Of a DNA stretch of 64,000 bases, positions 26,510 through 36,060 are shown in pieces. The DNA is taken from contig NZ_JRJU01000016.1 of the NCBI RefSeq assembly GCF_000787375.1, forward strand, positions 45,086 to 109,085, given 5' to 3'. Every line of letters starts with the position of its first letter. The stretch's first letter is position 1. Under the pieces are notes generated by a model. That model saw only the letters and a list, made by a program, of their open reading frames with translations. It did not search any database and was not told the DNA's origin. Source of the stretch: Halalkalibacter okhensis. Its GTDB lineage: Bacteria; Bacillota; Bacilli; Bacillales; Bacillaceae_D. The position numbers and the translations under genes are program-made.

Positions 26510-27457
26510 ATGACCATTCAACATTATGGAGATAAACGATATTATTCATGGAATTACTATTTAAGAAACCAATTTGGCGAAAAGGTGTTTAAAATCCCTC
26601 TCGATGCTGGCTTCGACTGTCCAAATCGCGATGGAAACGTCGCCCATGGAGGCTGTACGTTTTGCAGCGAACGTGGATCAGGGGATTTTGCAGGTGATCG
26701 TAAAGATGATATAGTCACTCAATTTAACACGATAAAAAAGAAGATGCATACAAAATGGAAAAGCGGCAAATACATTGGCTACTTTCAAGCCTACACAAAC
26801 ACCTATGCTCCCGTAGAAACATTACGTGAATACTTTGAAGAAATTCTTAAGCAAGAAGGAGTAGTCGGCCTCTCCATTGCAACAAGGCCGGATTGCTTAC
26901 CTGATGATGTTGTTGAGTACCTAGCAGAATTAAACGAGCGAACATTTTTATGGGTTGAACTCGGTCTTCAGACGGTTCATGAGAAAACGGCATTATTAAT
27001 TAATCGAGCCCATGACTATCAATGCTATGTAGATGGAGTCCAAAAATTACGAAAGCACGGTATTAACGTATGTGCACATATTATTAACGGCCTGCCACTT
27101 GAGGACCGCAACATGATGATGGAGACCGCTCAAGAAGTTGCAAAGCTTGACGTACAAGGAATCAAAATTCACCTCCTCCACTTGTTGAAAAAAACCCCAA
27201 TGGTCAAGCAGTATGAAAAAGGCTTGCTGCAATTTATGAGCCAAGACGATTATATTAACCTTGTTGTCGATCAACTCGAAATTCTCCCACCTTCCATGGT
27301 TATCCACCGCTTAACAGGAGATGGTCCTGGTGACATTATGATTGGTCCAATGTGGAGCATGAATAAGTGGAGTGTCTTAAACGGAATTGAAGCAGAACTT
27401 GTGCGGCGCAATAGTTGGCAAGGTAAATATTATCAGGCAGAGAGGATGTCATTGTGA
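26510..27457 (+). CDS. ytqA: YtqA, radical SAM protein (TIGR01212 type)
   Basis: A 315-residue radical SAM protein. Cluster cysteines lie in DAGFDCPNRDG and GGCTFCSERG (the C-x2-C pair plus the earlier Cys), as in the YhcC/YtqA family. Later blocks IATRPDC, WVELGLQT and HIINGLPLE are the TIM-barrel signatures. The target is not settled to my knowledge. ATG 26510 follows AAAGGTGAT. Its stop overlaps the ytqB start (ATGA), implying coupled translation and shared function, perhaps in RNA modification. Confidence 0.9.
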   Translation: MTIQHYGDKRYYSWNYYLRNQFGEKVFKIPLDAGFDCPNRDGNVAHGGCTFCSERGSGDFAGDRKDDIVTQFNTIKKKMHTKWKSGKYIGYFQAYTNTYAPVETLREYFEEILKQEGVVGLSIATRPDCLPDDVVEYLAELNERTFLWVELGLQTVHEKTALLINRAHDYQCYVDGVQKLRKHGINVCAHIINGLPLEDRNMMMETAQEVAKLDVQGIKIHLLHLLKKTPMVKQYEKGLLQFMSQDDYINLVVDQLEILPPSMVIHRLTGDGPGDIMIGPMWSMNKWSVLNGIEAELVRRNSWQGKYYQAERMSL

Positions 27458-28029
27458 TGAATGTACTTGGAGTCTTACCATTTGCACGATTTCTATTAGA
27501 AAATGCTTTAGAGCCGGGCGACTATGCCGTCGATGGTACAGTTGGCAATGGGCATGATACTGTATTTTTAGCAAACCTTGTAGGAGAAAATGGACGAGTT
27601 TACGGCTTTGACATTCAACCCCAAGCAATCGAACAAGCCACAGCGAGAGTAATCGAGCATCAATTGCTTGAAAGAGTGACATTGTTTCAAAAGGGACATG
27701 AAGAGGTTCGATCTCTTATTCCAGAAACCGAACACACAAAAATAAAAGGGGCTATTTTTAATCTCGGATACCTTCCAGGTGGCGATAAATCGATTGTGAC
27801 GGAGGCAACTACTACCATAGCTTCAATCAGTGCACTGCTTGATATCATGCCAAAAGGAGGTACGATTGTTCTTGTGATCTATCATGGTCATGAAGGGGGA
27901 AAAAGGGAAAAAGATGCCCTGCTTTCTTTTCTCGAACAATATGATCAACGCCTTGCCCATGTCCTCAAATATGAATTTATAAATCAAGCAAACGACCCAC
28001 CATTTGTTGTTGCCGTTGAAAAGAGGTAA
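27457..28029 (+). CDS. ytqB: YtqB, class I SAM-dependent methyltransferase
   Basis: A 190-residue Rossmann methyltransferase: AVDGTVGNGHDTVFLA (SAM loop), VYGFDIQPQAI (acidic residue for ribose), then FNLGYLPGGDKSI, a family hallmark, and VLVIYHGHEGG. Annotated generally as an rRNA methyltransferase family member. Coupled to ytqA by a 1-nt overlap; a GTG one codon upstream is an alternative start. Confidence 0.9.
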   Translation: MNVLGVLPFARFLLENALEPGDYAVDGTVGNGHDTVFLANLVGENGRVYGFDIQPQAIEQATARVIEHQLLERVTLFQKGHEEVRSLIPETEHTKIKGAIFNLGYLPGGDKSIVTEATTTIASISALLDIMPKGGTIVLVIYHGHEGGKREKDALLSFLEQYDQRLAHVLKYEFINQANDPPFVVAVEKR

Positions 28030-28093
28030 TAGTTGACAATTTGTAATAATAGTTTGAAAATATAGATAGACACAATTTGAGGAGAGGCGTTTT

Positions 28094-28690
28094 ATGACAT
28101 TACTCGATTCAGTACTGGCTCATAACAAGCAGTTTGTTCTGGAAAAACAATACGAAAAGTTCCAAACGACGAAATTTCCTAATAAGAAAGTTGTCATCTT
28201 AACTTGTATGGATACAAGACTTTTAGAGCTTTTGCCTTTTGCAATGAATGTAAAAAATGGGGATGCAAAGCTCATTAGAAATGCTGGAGCCGTAATCTCT
28301 CATCCATTTGGGAGTATTATGAGAAGCATTTTAGTTGCCATTTATGAATTAGGTGCGGACGAAGTAATGGTCGTTGGCCATCATGGGTGTGGAATGACCG
28401 GATTGCAAGCATCGAGTATTCTTGAGAAGTCGCAAGAAAGAGGCGTCAGCTTAGAAACGATTGATATGCTTGAATTTTCAGGGGTCGATGTTCAAGGTTT
28501 CTTAACCGGCTTTGAAAAAGTTGAAGACAATGTTGAAAACAGTGTTCACATGATAAAACGACATCCTTTGCTTCCTAAAGATGTAGCCGTTCATGGTCTT
28601 GTTATTTGCCCCGAGACAGGCAAACTCGATTTACTTATTAATGGATACGAGGATCTAAACACAAGTATCGTTGAAAATCAAAAGGTCTAA
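28094..28690 (+). CDS. ytiB: Beta-class carbonic anhydrase (YtiB)
   Basis: A 198-residue zinc enzyme interconverting CO2 and bicarbonate. Zinc ligands and catalytic pair are in LTCMDTR and VVGHHGCGM, with RNAGAV between them: the small type II-like beta-CA pattern of Bacillus YtiB. A GAGGAGAGGCG ribosome site precedes the ATG. It stands 64 bp after ytqB and may be its own unit. Its stop codon is inside the following terminator stem. Confidence 0.93.
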   Translation: MTLLDSVLAHNKQFVLEKQYEKFQTTKFPNKKVVILTCMDTRLLELLPFAMNVKNGDAKLIRNAGAVISHPFGSIMRSILVAIYELGADEVMVVGHHGCGMTGLQASSILEKSQERGVSLETIDMLEFSGVDVQGFLTGFEKVEDNVENSVHMIKRHPLLPKDVAVHGLVICPETGKLDLLINGYEDLNTSIVENQKV

Positions 28691-28722
28691 ATCCTCTCTA
28701 TATAAAGGATTTAGACCTTTTT
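28681..28722. terminator. ytiB/ytpB bidirectional terminator
   Basis: Perfect 13-bp stem AAGGTCTAAATCC/GGATTTAGACCTT (28681-28693 with 28706-28718), loop 12 nt, T-run after it; includes the last codons and stop of ytiB. The convergent ytpB ends 5 nt beyond. Confidence 0.85.
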
Positions 28723-28727
28723 ATGTC

Positions 28728-29783
28728 TTACCGTTCTCTCCGATACATCCAGCTGTTGACTAAAAATAACATTGCAGGGAGACCGCCTGTTTGTACCATT
28801 TTTTTCGATTTCTTTTTTAACTCTTTGTCTTTTTGAACTTTTTCATCGGCAATATATATAGCAATAACTCCACGAATGATCATTCGATGAAATTTCGGAT
28901 CAGGCAATTTTGACATAAACTCCTCGGCCTTGTTGACGAAAAAACGGAAACGCTCGATCATCTCTTCTTCATTTTTATAGTAAAATAAGAAGTTTAATTC
29001 ATCATCAGCTATATCTTCCTCTTGATCAATAAAATAATCAAGAAGTAGATGAACACCTTGCATCCATGGGTAATATCCTTCTTTTATTACTTCTGCCGTT
29101 TCTTCTGTTAAGTCTGCTTTTGTTGCGTATGTCGCAAGTGTATAAATTCCTAATGTAGATCCTGCACATGCTGAGAATTCAAACCACGTCATATCAGGCA
29201 CTTTATGGCGGTGCTCGGCAAACCATTTTTCTAAACGCGGAATCCGTTCTTCTTTTACGACATGCTTATGTACTTGTAAATCGCCATAATACCCACTTAA
29301 CTCCAACATAGCTGCTTGTACTTTATCAAATGAAGGAAATGTAGATAGGATGTTTTGACACGTGGTCACGATGTCGTGTAAATAACCACCATCCTCCTTT
29401 TCCTCCCGATATTGGTAATAATTTTTCAAGCTAGCTCCTGGTGTTAACGCATCGAGCAACGCTTGATGCAACGAACGGAAATCATTCGGGTCAAACGATG
29501 GGCTTTGGTCACACAAGTTATCTAAATAATCGCATGCAATTTGATAAGCGATGATAAACTGCAGTAGATCATCAAAACGATCCTTTGCTACGAGGCCGTA
29601 CACCCCGCCCCCTTCACAGTGGAATTTTTTCTTTTTAAGGGCGTCTAGTGCTTGTGCACGCAACTTTGAATCTGGTATGTTGGAAGCCTTCTCTATCCAT
29701 GGGTCAAAGTATTTATGAACCGTTGGGATGACTTCTTTATATATGTTCATTAGTAACGGGATGGGTCTTGTTGGTGCGCTCAA
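28728..29783 (-). CDS. ytpB: YtpB, tetraprenyl-beta-curcumene synthase (DUF2600)
   Basis: A 351-residue terpene synthase of the DUF2600 family. The acidic metal-binding motif is DYLDNLCDQ near residue 88, with a second acidic cluster DQEEDIADDE near 245. In B. subtilis YtpB cyclises tetraprenyl diphosphate to tetraprenyl-beta-curcumene, the precursor of C35 sesquarterpenes found in spores and linked to oxidative resistance. TTG start 6-7 nt after AGGAGGA. It shares strand with ytpA upstream (79 nt), likely co-transcribed. Confidence 0.93.
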   Translation of the reverse strand: MSAPTRPIPLLMNIYKEVIPTVHKYFDPWIEKASNIPDSKLRAQALDALKKKKFHCEGGGVYGLVAKDRFDDLLQFIIAYQIACDYLDNLCDQSPSFDPNDFRSLHQALLDALTPGASLKNYYQYREEKEDGGYLHDIVTTCQNILSTFPSFDKVQAAMLELSGYYGDLQVHKHVVKEERIPRLEKWFAEHRHKVPDMTWFEFSACAGSTLGIYTLATYATKADLTEETAEVIKEGYYPWMQGVHLLLDYFIDQEEDIADDELNFLFYYKNEEEMIERFRFFVNKAEEFMSKLPDPKFHRMIIRGVIAIYIADEKVQKDKELKKKSKKMVQTGGLPAMLFLVNSWMYRRER

Positions 29784-29862
29784 CCGATATTCCTCCTAGT
29801 CATTTTCCATACTTAGAACCTTAGCATAATCTAAGTGTTCACACAATTAAGTTGTCTGGACT

Positions 29863-30645
29863 TTATGGTGTTAACAAATTAACAAAGCCAATAGCATGAC
29901 GGAATACCTCTTCACGTTCAGGCTCATTGAACACTTCATGATAGAAGCCTTCCCATTCCTTGTAATATTTCTCATGTAATGAGAGGTGATTAAACCAATC
30001 CCTTACTTCATATTTGTTTACAAGATAATCTTCACCTGCTTGGAGAACAAGGAGTGGAAGATTCGGAAATTTTTCTGGGTATCGATGAGCTAGTCGCATG
30101 GCTTTAGATAATTCTTGATACCAACGGGCTGAAACCTTTGTAACTCTAAGTTCATCTTTTAAATAGGCTTCTCTCACCTCTTCATTACGTGTTGTCAACT
30201 CAGAACGGATCCCTGAATGTTGACTAAACGAAGGTGCAACACGATGAAGAAGCTTCGAAGCAAATTCCTTTGTTTTAGGTGGTGGTTCACTTAAACCTAA
30301 ACATGGGGATGATAAGATCACTCCCTGTATCATTGCCGTACTTCGCTCCATCAACGTCCGAATGACTACAAGACCTCCCATACTATGCCCAAGTAAAAAG
30401 ACCGGTAATCCCTTCACCCTAGCTTCATTTACCCATTCTTCTACTGAATCCAAATATTGATTAAACGATTGAATATGGCCACGCTTCCCCCTTGTTTTCC
30501 CTTGGCCTGGTAAATCTCCCATAACAACATCAAATCCATGATCATTCCACTTTTTTGCTAGCCACAAATACCGTCCATGATGCTCCCCCGCACCGTGAAC
30601 GATGACGACCACTCCTCTTGGCTCAGCCACTTCCCATTTCCACAT
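29863..30645 (-). CDS. ytpA: YtpA, lysophospholipase-like alpha/beta hydrolase
   Basis: A 260-residue alpha/beta hydrolase. Oxyanion region VIVHGAGEHHGRY, nucleophile elbow LLGHSMGG (Ser), and the terminal GFYHEVFNEPE with the catalytic His are those of monoglyceride lipase/lysophospholipase. B. subtilis YtpA has been implicated in making the phospholipid antibiotic bacilysocin. No signal peptide; acts at the inner membrane face. GGGGGA precedes the ATG. It shares the minus strand with ytpB. Confidence 0.92.
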   Translation of the reverse strand: MWKWEVAEPRGVVVIVHGAGEHHGRYLWLAKKWNDHGFDVVMGDLPGQGKTRGKRGHIQSFNQYLDSVEEWVNEARVKGLPVFLLGHSMGGLVVIRTLMERSTAMIQGVILSSPCLGLSEPPPKTKEFASKLLHRVAPSFSQHSGIRSELTTRNEEVREAYLKDELRVTKVSARWYQELSKAMRLAHRYPEKFPNLPLLVLQAGEDYLVNKYEVRDWFNHLSLHEKYYKEWEGFYHEVFNEPEREEVFRHAIGFVNLLTP

Positions 30646-30798
30646 ATCGCAATCCCCCTAACATATAATTTTAAAAGACCCATAACCTTATGGACCAAAT
30701 ATTAATATGAATATTCAGCTTTTTAGTAACTCAGGCTTTACGTTTTACGTTAAAATAAGTATAGCGATTTTTTCATTAAACGAAAAGGATGTGAGCGT

Positions 30799-31326
30799 AT
30801 GATTTATCGATATCAAGACAAATTTCCGACAATTTCAGACACGGCTTTTATTGCAGACGGAGTAACGATTACTGGGGATGTAACAATTGGAGATGATTCA
30901 AGTATCTGGTTTCAAACGGTCATAAGAGGCGATGTCTCTCCAACAAAAATTGGGAACAGAGTCAATATACAAGACCAATCTATGCTTCACCAAAGCCCAA
31001 AATACCCATTAATCATTGAAGATGATGTAACGGTTGGGCACCAAGTGATGCTACATAGTTGCACGATTCGTAAAGAAGCGTTAATTGGCATGGGCTCCAT
31101 TGTATTAGATGGTGCTGAAATTGGAGAAGGGGCCTTTATCGGTGCTGGAAGCCTGGTTCCTCCAGGTAAGAAAATCCCTGCTAACTCAATGGCATTCGGT
31201 CGGCCTGCTAAAGTCATTCGCGATCTGACCGAGGAAGATAAAGTTGATATGGCTCGTATTCGTCGTGAATATGTAGAAAAGGGTCAGCATTATAAGCAAA
31301 TTCTCCAGGAAGAAAGACATAAATAG
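30799..31326 (+). CDS. ytoA: YtoA, gamma-carbonic-anhydrase-like hexapeptide protein
   Basis: A 175-residue left-handed beta-helix protein of hexapeptide repeats (for example VTIGDDSSIW, VTVGHQVML, ALIGMGSIVL). The histidines in MLHQSP, GHQVML and LHSC are in the places of gamma-CA zinc ligands. The usual gamma-CA catalytic Glu is not obvious, so carbonic anhydrase activity is uncertain. A C-terminal helix follows. Divergent from ytpA, as in B. subtilis. Confidence 0.9.
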   Translation: MIYRYQDKFPTISDTAFIADGVTITGDVTIGDDSSIWFQTVIRGDVSPTKIGNRVNIQDQSMLHQSPKYPLIIEDDVTVGHQVMLHSCTIRKEALIGMGSIVLDGAEIGEGAFIGAGSLVPPGKKIPANSMAFGRPAKVIRDLTEEDKVDMARIRREYVEKGQHYKQILQEERHK

Positions 31327-31380
31327 CAAGATTTTCTTTTTCTATGAATAAGATTGATTATTATTATCAATAATAAAGAA

Positions 31381-31410
31381 AGAAAAGAGCGAAGGCGATC
31401 GCTCTTTTCT
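31381..31410. terminator. ytoA/DUF1540 bidirectional terminator
   Basis: Perfect stem AGAAAAGAGCG/CGCTCTTTTCT with an 8-nt loop, A/T-runs on both sides, between convergent genes. Confidence 0.85.
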
Positions 31411-31418
31411 CTAAAAGA

Positions 31419-31574
31419 TCAATGTTGTGGTTCAAACGTTTTGCAATCTGTTTCTTCTTGCTTCTCTGCTTCTTTTCCGGTATGACTAACAACATAAATT
31501 CTGTCAGCCTCACACTGGTTTCCTTGAGCCCAGTATACACAGTTGTTCACTTCACATAAAACATCTTGTGCCAT
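31419..31574 (-). CDS. DUF1540 cysteine-rich small protein
   Basis: A 51-residue protein reading MAQDVLCEVNNCVYW, then GNQCEADRIYV and a last Cys in TDCKTF. The pattern C-x3-N-C-x-Y-W-x4-x-C-x2-x-x-I-x-V is the DUF1540 domain, a small presumably metal- or disulphide-stabilised fold of unknown function common in spore formers. The ribosome site AGGGGGTG lies 6 nt upstream of the ATG. It occupies the place where B. subtilis has asnB between ytoA and metK. Too short for most ORF callers, but well supported. Confidence 0.88.
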   Translation of the reverse strand: MAQDVLCEVNNCVYWAQGNQCEADRIYVVSHTGKEAEKQEETDCKTFEPQH

Positions 31575-31796
31575 TTCACTCACCCCCTCTTACTTACATT
31601 TTGACCAATAAAGACTCAAGGCATACAGATATGCTCCGACAATCATCGGTCTTCATACTATTGAAGAAGGTGATTTTTTAAGGTTTAGGCTCTCTTACTT
31701 GTAATGAACTTTTTACTTGTTCAACCTCATTCCGGCTCTCATCCTCCTTATCAGCGACTTTCTCACATGGTTTGGTCATTCATCTAAAAGCTTCAT

Positions 31797-31841
31797 TACA
31801 AAAATACACGCGATTCCTCTCATCGAAAGATCGCGTGTATT
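31797..31841 (-). terminator. metK terminator
   Basis: AATACACGCGAT/ATCGCGTGTATT, 12-bp arms (31803-31814 with 31830-31841), followed on the minus strand by TTTTTG. Confidence 0.88.
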
Positions 31842-31861
31842 CGTACGTTTCTATTTACTTA

Positions 31862-33067
31862 TTAAATACCAGCTTGCTCCTTTAACGCGGCTGCTTTATT
31901 TGTTTGCTCCCATGGTAATTCGACATCTGTACGACCAAAATGTCCATATGCTGCCGTTTGTTTGTAAATTGGGCGACGCAGATCAAGCATTTTAATAATA
32001 CCTGCTGGGCGAAGGTCAAAGTTATCACGCACAAGTGCTACTAGTGACTCTTCCGATACTTTTCCAGTACCGAATGTATCAATTGAAATCGATACAGGTT
32101 GTGCAACGCCAATCGCATAAGCTAACTGGACTTCACATTTATCCGCAAGGCCAGCCGCAACAATGTTTTTTGCTACGTAACGAGCAGCATAGGCACCTGA
32201 TCGGTCAACTTTTGTTGCATCTTTCCCAGAGAACGCTCCACCACCATGACGCGCGTACCCACCGTATGTATCTACGATGATTTTACGTCCTGTCAAACCA
32301 GCATCTCCTTGAGGTCCACCTATCACAAAACGCCCCGTCGGATTAATAAAGTATTTCGTATCTTCATCAATTAATTCTTGAGGAACAACTGGATTAATAA
32401 CGTATTCTTTTAAATTACGTTGAATTTGTTCTAGTGTTACTTCTGGATGATGTTGTGTTGAAATAACAATCGTATCAATACGAACAGGATTACCGTTCTC
32501 ATCATACTCTACTGTTACTTGTGTTTTCCCATCCGGACGAAGATAAGGAAGAACCTCATCTTTACGAACCTCCGTTAAACGACGTGCAATTTTATGGCTT
32601 AATGAAATAGGAAGAGGCATTAACTCTTTCGTTTCGTTGTTTGCATAGCCAAACATAAGCCCTTGGTCCCCGGCACCAATTGCTTCAATTTCTTCATCCG
32701 TCATTTGGCCTTCACGCGCTTCTAGAGCCTGGTCCACACCTTGTGCAATATCAGCTGACTGCTCATCAATGGATGTAAGAACCGCACACGTTTCATAGTC
32801 AAAACCGTATTTGGCGCGAGTATAGCCAATTCCTTGAATCGTTTCACGAACGATTTTAGGGATATCAACATACGTACTTGTCGTAATCTCACCAGCAACT
32901 AACACTAGTCCAGTTGTTACCGATGTCTCGCAAGCGACACGAGCATTCGGGTCATTGGTTAAAATCGCATCTAGAATCGCATCTGAAATTTGATCACAAA
33001 TTTTATCTGGATGCCCTTCTGTTACTGATTCCGACGTAAACAAACGTCTGCTTTTCAATTCTGTCAT
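31862..33067 (-). CDS. metK: S-adenosylmethionine synthetase MetK
   Basis: A 401-residue enzyme making SAM from methionine and ATP. Motifs: [31 protein letters not shown] and the P-loop-like [19 protein letters not shown] 33067 is 9 nt after AGGAGG; an in-frame TTG two codons upstream is too close to it. Controlled by the S-box riboswitch upstream, so transcription stops when SAM is plentiful. Monocistronic with its own terminator. Confidence 0.98.
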   Translation of the reverse strand: MTELKSRRLFTSESVTEGHPDKICDQISDAILDAILTNDPNARVACETSVTTGLVLVAGEITTSTYVDIPKIVRETIQGIGYTRAKYGFDYETCAVLTSIDEQSADIAQGVDQALEAREGQMTDEEIEAIGAGDQGLMFGYANNETKELMPLPISLSHKIARRLTEVRKDEVLPYLRPDGKTQVTVEYDENGNPVRIDTIVISTQHHPEVTLEQIQRNLKEYVINPVVPQELIDEDTKYFINPTGRFVIGGPQGDAGLTGRKIIVDTYGGYARHGGGAFSGKDATKVDRSGAYAARYVAKNIVAAGLADKCEVQLAYAIGVAQPVSISIDTFGTGKVSEESLVALVRDNFDLRPAGIIKMLDLRRPIYKQTAAYGHFGRTDVELPWEQTNKAAALKEQAGI

Positions 33068-33182
33068 TATCAATTTCCTCCTTTAAACACTGCTACTACG
33101 CTATTAGCATGTGTTTTTCTTTGTGACGGCACTCATGCCCACCGAATGGGAAATACCTACCTGTAAAGACCGTATAAACGAT

Positions 33183-33345
33183 AAAAACCCTTTTCCAATA
33201 GAGGAAAAGGGTTGAATGTTTACCTTTAGCCTCTTATCGTCCAAGGCAAAGCCTTGCAGGTTAGCACCTTTTCACTCATGGCTTTAAAGTGTTGGTTGCT
33301 GGGCTTCTTCGGGCCTGTCCCTCCGCCTACTCAGGATAAGAGTAT
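33183..33345 (-). ncRNA. SAM-I (S-box) riboswitch of metK
   Basis: On the minus strand: CTCTTATC...GATAAGAG closing P1 (33231-33238 with about 33336-33343), GGCGGAGGGACAGGCCC, AAGCCCAGCAACC, AAGGTGCTAACCTGCAAG: all core SAM-I motifs. The expression platform is an intrinsic terminator AACCCTTTTCC/GGAAAAGGGTT (33186-33213) followed by TTTTTAT. Confidence 0.97.
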
Positions 33346-33358
33346 CCGTTCGACGCAT

Positions 33359-33387
33359 ATCATATCGCACAAGTCGTTTAATGTCAA
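33359..33387 (-). promoter_or_regulatory. Sigma-A promoter of metK
   Basis: TTGACA (33382-33387, minus), 17-bp spacer, TATGAT (33359-33364), just upstream of the riboswitch. Confidence 0.85.
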
Positions 33388-33551
33388 CAAATACCACTTG
33401 CAGTTTTACAATTATCTATATTGTGTGCCCATGCTCTAATAATATGCTTGTCCTACGATGATTTCTTACAGAAAACCGTTCAAAAAAAGACTGTTTCGCA
33501 TATTTTTTGTTTTTAGGGATTAGATGGACACAATATGTTCGTTCCATTTCT

Positions 33552-33593
33552 CTCCAGCCACTGCACCTGCAAGAAGGTGGCGAGTGACTGGAG
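33552..33593. other. Imperfect hairpin in the metK/holin-like gap
   Basis: CTCCAGCCACT/AGTGACTGGAG arms with one mismatch, and an inner CACCT/AGGTG. No T-run. Apart from this, the metK promoter and the next gene's terminator, the interval 33388-33657 shows nothing. Confidence 0.4.
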
Positions 33594-33657
33594 TTCTATC
33601 TCGCTAAGAAAAACAAGGAAACGATATTGCAAAACAACAATCTTTACGAAATGAGCC

Positions 33658-33682
33658 ATAAAAAAGAGCGGCAATCCCGCTC
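33658..33682 (-). terminator. Terminator of the holin-like gene
   Basis: GAGCGG/CCGCTC stem with a 5-nt loop followed on the minus strand by TTTTTTA, 3 nt after the stop codon. Confidence 0.85.
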
Positions 33683-33685
33683 CAA

Positions 33686-34060
33686 TTAGTATGGTGTATC
33701 ATCTCGTCTCTCCTGACGGTTTTCCAATTGTCTTTCCCGCTCTTGTTGCTTTAGCTCCCTTTCTCTCTCTATTTCTTGTTCTTTTCGAAGTTCTTCTCGT
33801 AGCTGCATTCTCATTAACTCATTTGCATTATCCCGTGGCTTCACTTGACTATAAACCCCACTAGCTGTTAAACCGATAATGAGTGCCATAAGTACCTGTT
33901 CTCCCCACTCCCTTGGGATAAACCAAAGGATTCCAGCTATTCCAATCGCTAGAAGAGCTCGATATTGCTTCTCAATACTAAAGGCATTTCCTATCACCGT
34001 TACAAGCGCCGCTACTACTGCTGAAACAGTAGCGAGATCCATCATGGAAACTTGCTGCAA
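33686..34060 (-). CDS. Small holin-like membrane protein with charged tail
   Basis: A 124-residue protein. Residues about 8-75 form three hydrophobic segments (LATVSAVVAALVTVIG, ALLAIGIAGILWFIP, VLMALIIGLTASGVYSQV), a layout like phage holins of the small Gram-positive type. The last 45 residues are highly charged with repeated RE, QER and RER, likely a cytoplasmic helix. I start at TTG 34060, 8 nt after AAGGAGG. No endolysin or other phage gene is near, so prophage origin is not supported. Could equally be a housekeeping membrane protein. Confidence 0.6.
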   Translation of the reverse strand: MQQVSMMDLATVSAVVAALVTVIGNAFSIEKQYRALLAIGIAGILWFIPREWGEQVLMALIIGLTASGVYSQVKPRDNANELMRMQLREELRKEQEIERERELKQQERERQLENRQERRDDTPY

Positions 34061-34214
34061 ATAGAACGCCTCCTTCATTTCTCTTTATCACATTGTATGC
34101 ACATAAAAGAAATTTAGGAACCTTTCCTCAATGTTGCCACTTAGCGGATAAAATTCTTATAAGACACACATTTTCTCTTTGATATAGCACAATTGCATTT
34201 TATAAATAATAGTA

Positions 34215-34242
34215 TAGACTATTAAACTTAATATGTTATACT
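34215..34242 (+). promoter_or_regulatory. Probable promoter of pckA
   Basis: Extended -10 TGTTATACT (TATACT at 34237-34242) with a weak -35 TAGACT (34215-34220) at 16-bp spacing. In B. subtilis pckA is repressed by CcpN during glycolytic growth; a CcpN site is not claimed here. Confidence 0.45.
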
Positions 34243-34306
34243 AATTAACAAGATTTACTTCTATGTGGAACAATCAAAAAAAATTGAAAGAAAGGGTTTT
34301 GCGACA

Positions 34307-35887
34307 ATGAATACAATCAGCCTCCATTCCGAATTAATTAACTTAGTGAACTCCACCACGGTTCAAGAAAATCTTCCTATTTCTTCACTAATTGAAAAGT
34401 CGTTAAGGCGCAGTGAAGGGAAACTTACCACAACTGGCGCACTTAGTGTGGAAACAGGGGCCTATACTGGGCGTTCTCCTAAAGATAAATTCATTGTCCA
34501 CGAACCAAGTGTAAAAGACAAGATTGAATGGGGAACGGTAAATCAACCAATTGCTAAAGATACTTTTACGTCTTTATACTATAAAGTGTTGGAACATCTT
34601 AAAAACAAAGAAGAGATTTTCGTATCTGATGGATTTGCAGGAGCGGACCACAAATATCAGATTCCATTAAAAGTAATCAACGAATTTGCATGGCATCAAA
34701 TTTTTGCACGTCAGTTGTTTATTCGCCCAACTGAAGAAAGTGAGGCTTCACCCAAGCAACCATTCACCATTATTTCAGCTCCATCTTTTAAAGCTGATCC
34801 ACTTAATGATGGAACAAATTCAGAAGCCTTTGTTATCATTTCCTTTGAAGAACGAGTGGTTTTAATCGGTGGAACAGAATACGCTGGTGAAATGAAAAAA
34901 TCCATCTTCTCCGTCATGAACTTTATTCTGCCTGAGGCAGATGTCCTTTCCATGCATTGCTCTGCTAATGCTGGTAGAGAAGGAGATGTCGCCTTATTTT
35001 TTGGTCTTTCCGGAACCGGTAAGACTACACTATCAGCCGATCCTCTTCGTTCATTAATAGGAGATGATGAGCATGGTTGGTCAAGTAATGGCGTATTTAA
35101 TATTGAGGGTGGTTGTTACGCTAAATGTGTAAACCTTTCCAAAGAAAAAGAACCGGAAATTTGGAATGCCATTGGCTTTGGAACGATTCTTGAAAACGTA
35201 GCTGTTGATGCAACAACAGACAAAGCCGATTATGAAGATACATCATTAACTGAAAATACACGAGCAGCTTATCCGATTGAAGCTATTCCTAATGCATTAG
35301 TTCCAAGTGTTGCCGGACATCCAAAAACAATTATTTTCTTAACAGCAGATGCATTTGGTGTGTTACCTCCGATTAGTAAATTAACAAAGGAACAGGCGAT
35401 GTATCATTTCTTGTCTGGATATACGAGTAAGCTTGCTGGAACTGAACGTGGCGTGACTTCGCCTGAAGCTACCTTCTCCACTTGTTTTGGAGCTCCTTTT
35501 TTACCATTGCCAGCTGTTCGTTATGCTGAAATGCTTGGGGAAAAAATTGACCAACACGATGTGAATGTTTACTTAGTTAATACAGGCTGGTCTGGTGGGG
35601 AATACGGTGTTGGAAAACGAATGAATTTAAAACACACGCGCGCTATGGTTCAGGCTGCTTTATCAGGGGAGTTACGTTCTGCAGAGACGATCACAGATTC
35701 CATATTTGGCCTACACATTCCCCTTCATTGCCCTGGAGTACCTGATTCTGTACTGAAACCACGCGATACGTGGACAGATAAACAGGCGTATGATCAAAAA
35801 GCAAAAGAATTAGCTACAAACTTTAAAAAGAATTTTCAAAAGTTTGACTCCATTAGCCATCGTATTAAGAATGCCGGTCCAAAATAG
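34307..35887 (+). CDS. pckA: Phosphoenolpyruvate carboxykinase (ATP) PckA
   Basis: A 526-residue gluconeogenic enzyme converting oxaloacetate and ATP to PEP, CO2 and ADP. Motifs: [12 protein letters not shown], the Walker-type kinase loop [21 protein letters not shown] with the metal Asp pair, [11 protein letters not shown] and NTGWSGG. ATG 34307 matches the N-terminus recalled for B. subtilis PckA; a 14-codon upstream extension is unlikely. A terminator follows. Stands alone, divergent from the holin-like gene. Confidence 0.97.
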   Translation: MNTISLHSELINLVNSTTVQENLPISSLIEKSLRRSEGKLTTTGALSVETGAYTGRSPKDKFIVHEPSVKDKIEWGTVNQPIAKDTFTSLYYKVLEHLKNKEEIFVSDGFAGADHKYQIPLKVINEFAWHQIFARQLFIRPTEESEASPKQPFTIISAPSFKADPLNDGTNSEAFVIISFEERVVLIGGTEYAGEMKKSIFSVMNFILPEADVLSMHCSANAGREGDVALFFGLSGTGKTTLSADPLRSLIGDDEHGWSSNGVFNIEGGCYAKCVNLSKEKEPEIWNAIGFGTILENVAVDATTDKADYEDTSLTENTRAAYPIEAIPNALVPSVAGHPKTIIFLTADAFGVLPPISKLTKEQAMYHFLSGYTSKLAGTERGVTSPEATFSTCFGAPFLPLPAVRYAEMLGEKIDQHDVNVYLVNTGWSGGEYGVGKRMNLKHTRAMVQAALSGELRSAETITDSIFGLHIPLHCPGVPDSVLKPRDTWTDKQAYDQKAKELATNFKKNFQKFDSISHRIKNAGPK

Positions 35888-35941
35888 ACGCAGATGAAGT
35901 ATTACGACGTAATCTAAAAGCAAGATATGTTTATACTGACC

Positions 35942-35980
35942 AACGCTTAGATGACCTTACAAATCTAAGCGTTTTAATTT
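35942..35980 (+). terminator. pckA terminator
   Basis: AACGCTTAGAT/ATCTAAGCGTT (35942-35952 with 35963-35973) followed by TTAATTT. Confidence 0.8.
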
Positions 35981-36060
35981 GGTTTATCCGGTTGTCGAAG
36001 ACCTTTTATCTATTGAACCATGTCGTTAGATATAGGTACCTATAAGATTTAAGAAAAAGC

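Noticed and set aside
33254..33439. ORF on the plus strand over the metK leader
   Set aside because: It lies across the SAM-I riboswitch and promoter on the other strand, with no ribosome site of its own.
33686..34060. Prophage remnant suggested by the holin-like protein
   Set aside because: Neighbours are metK and pckA; no lysin, capsid, tail or integrase gene is close.
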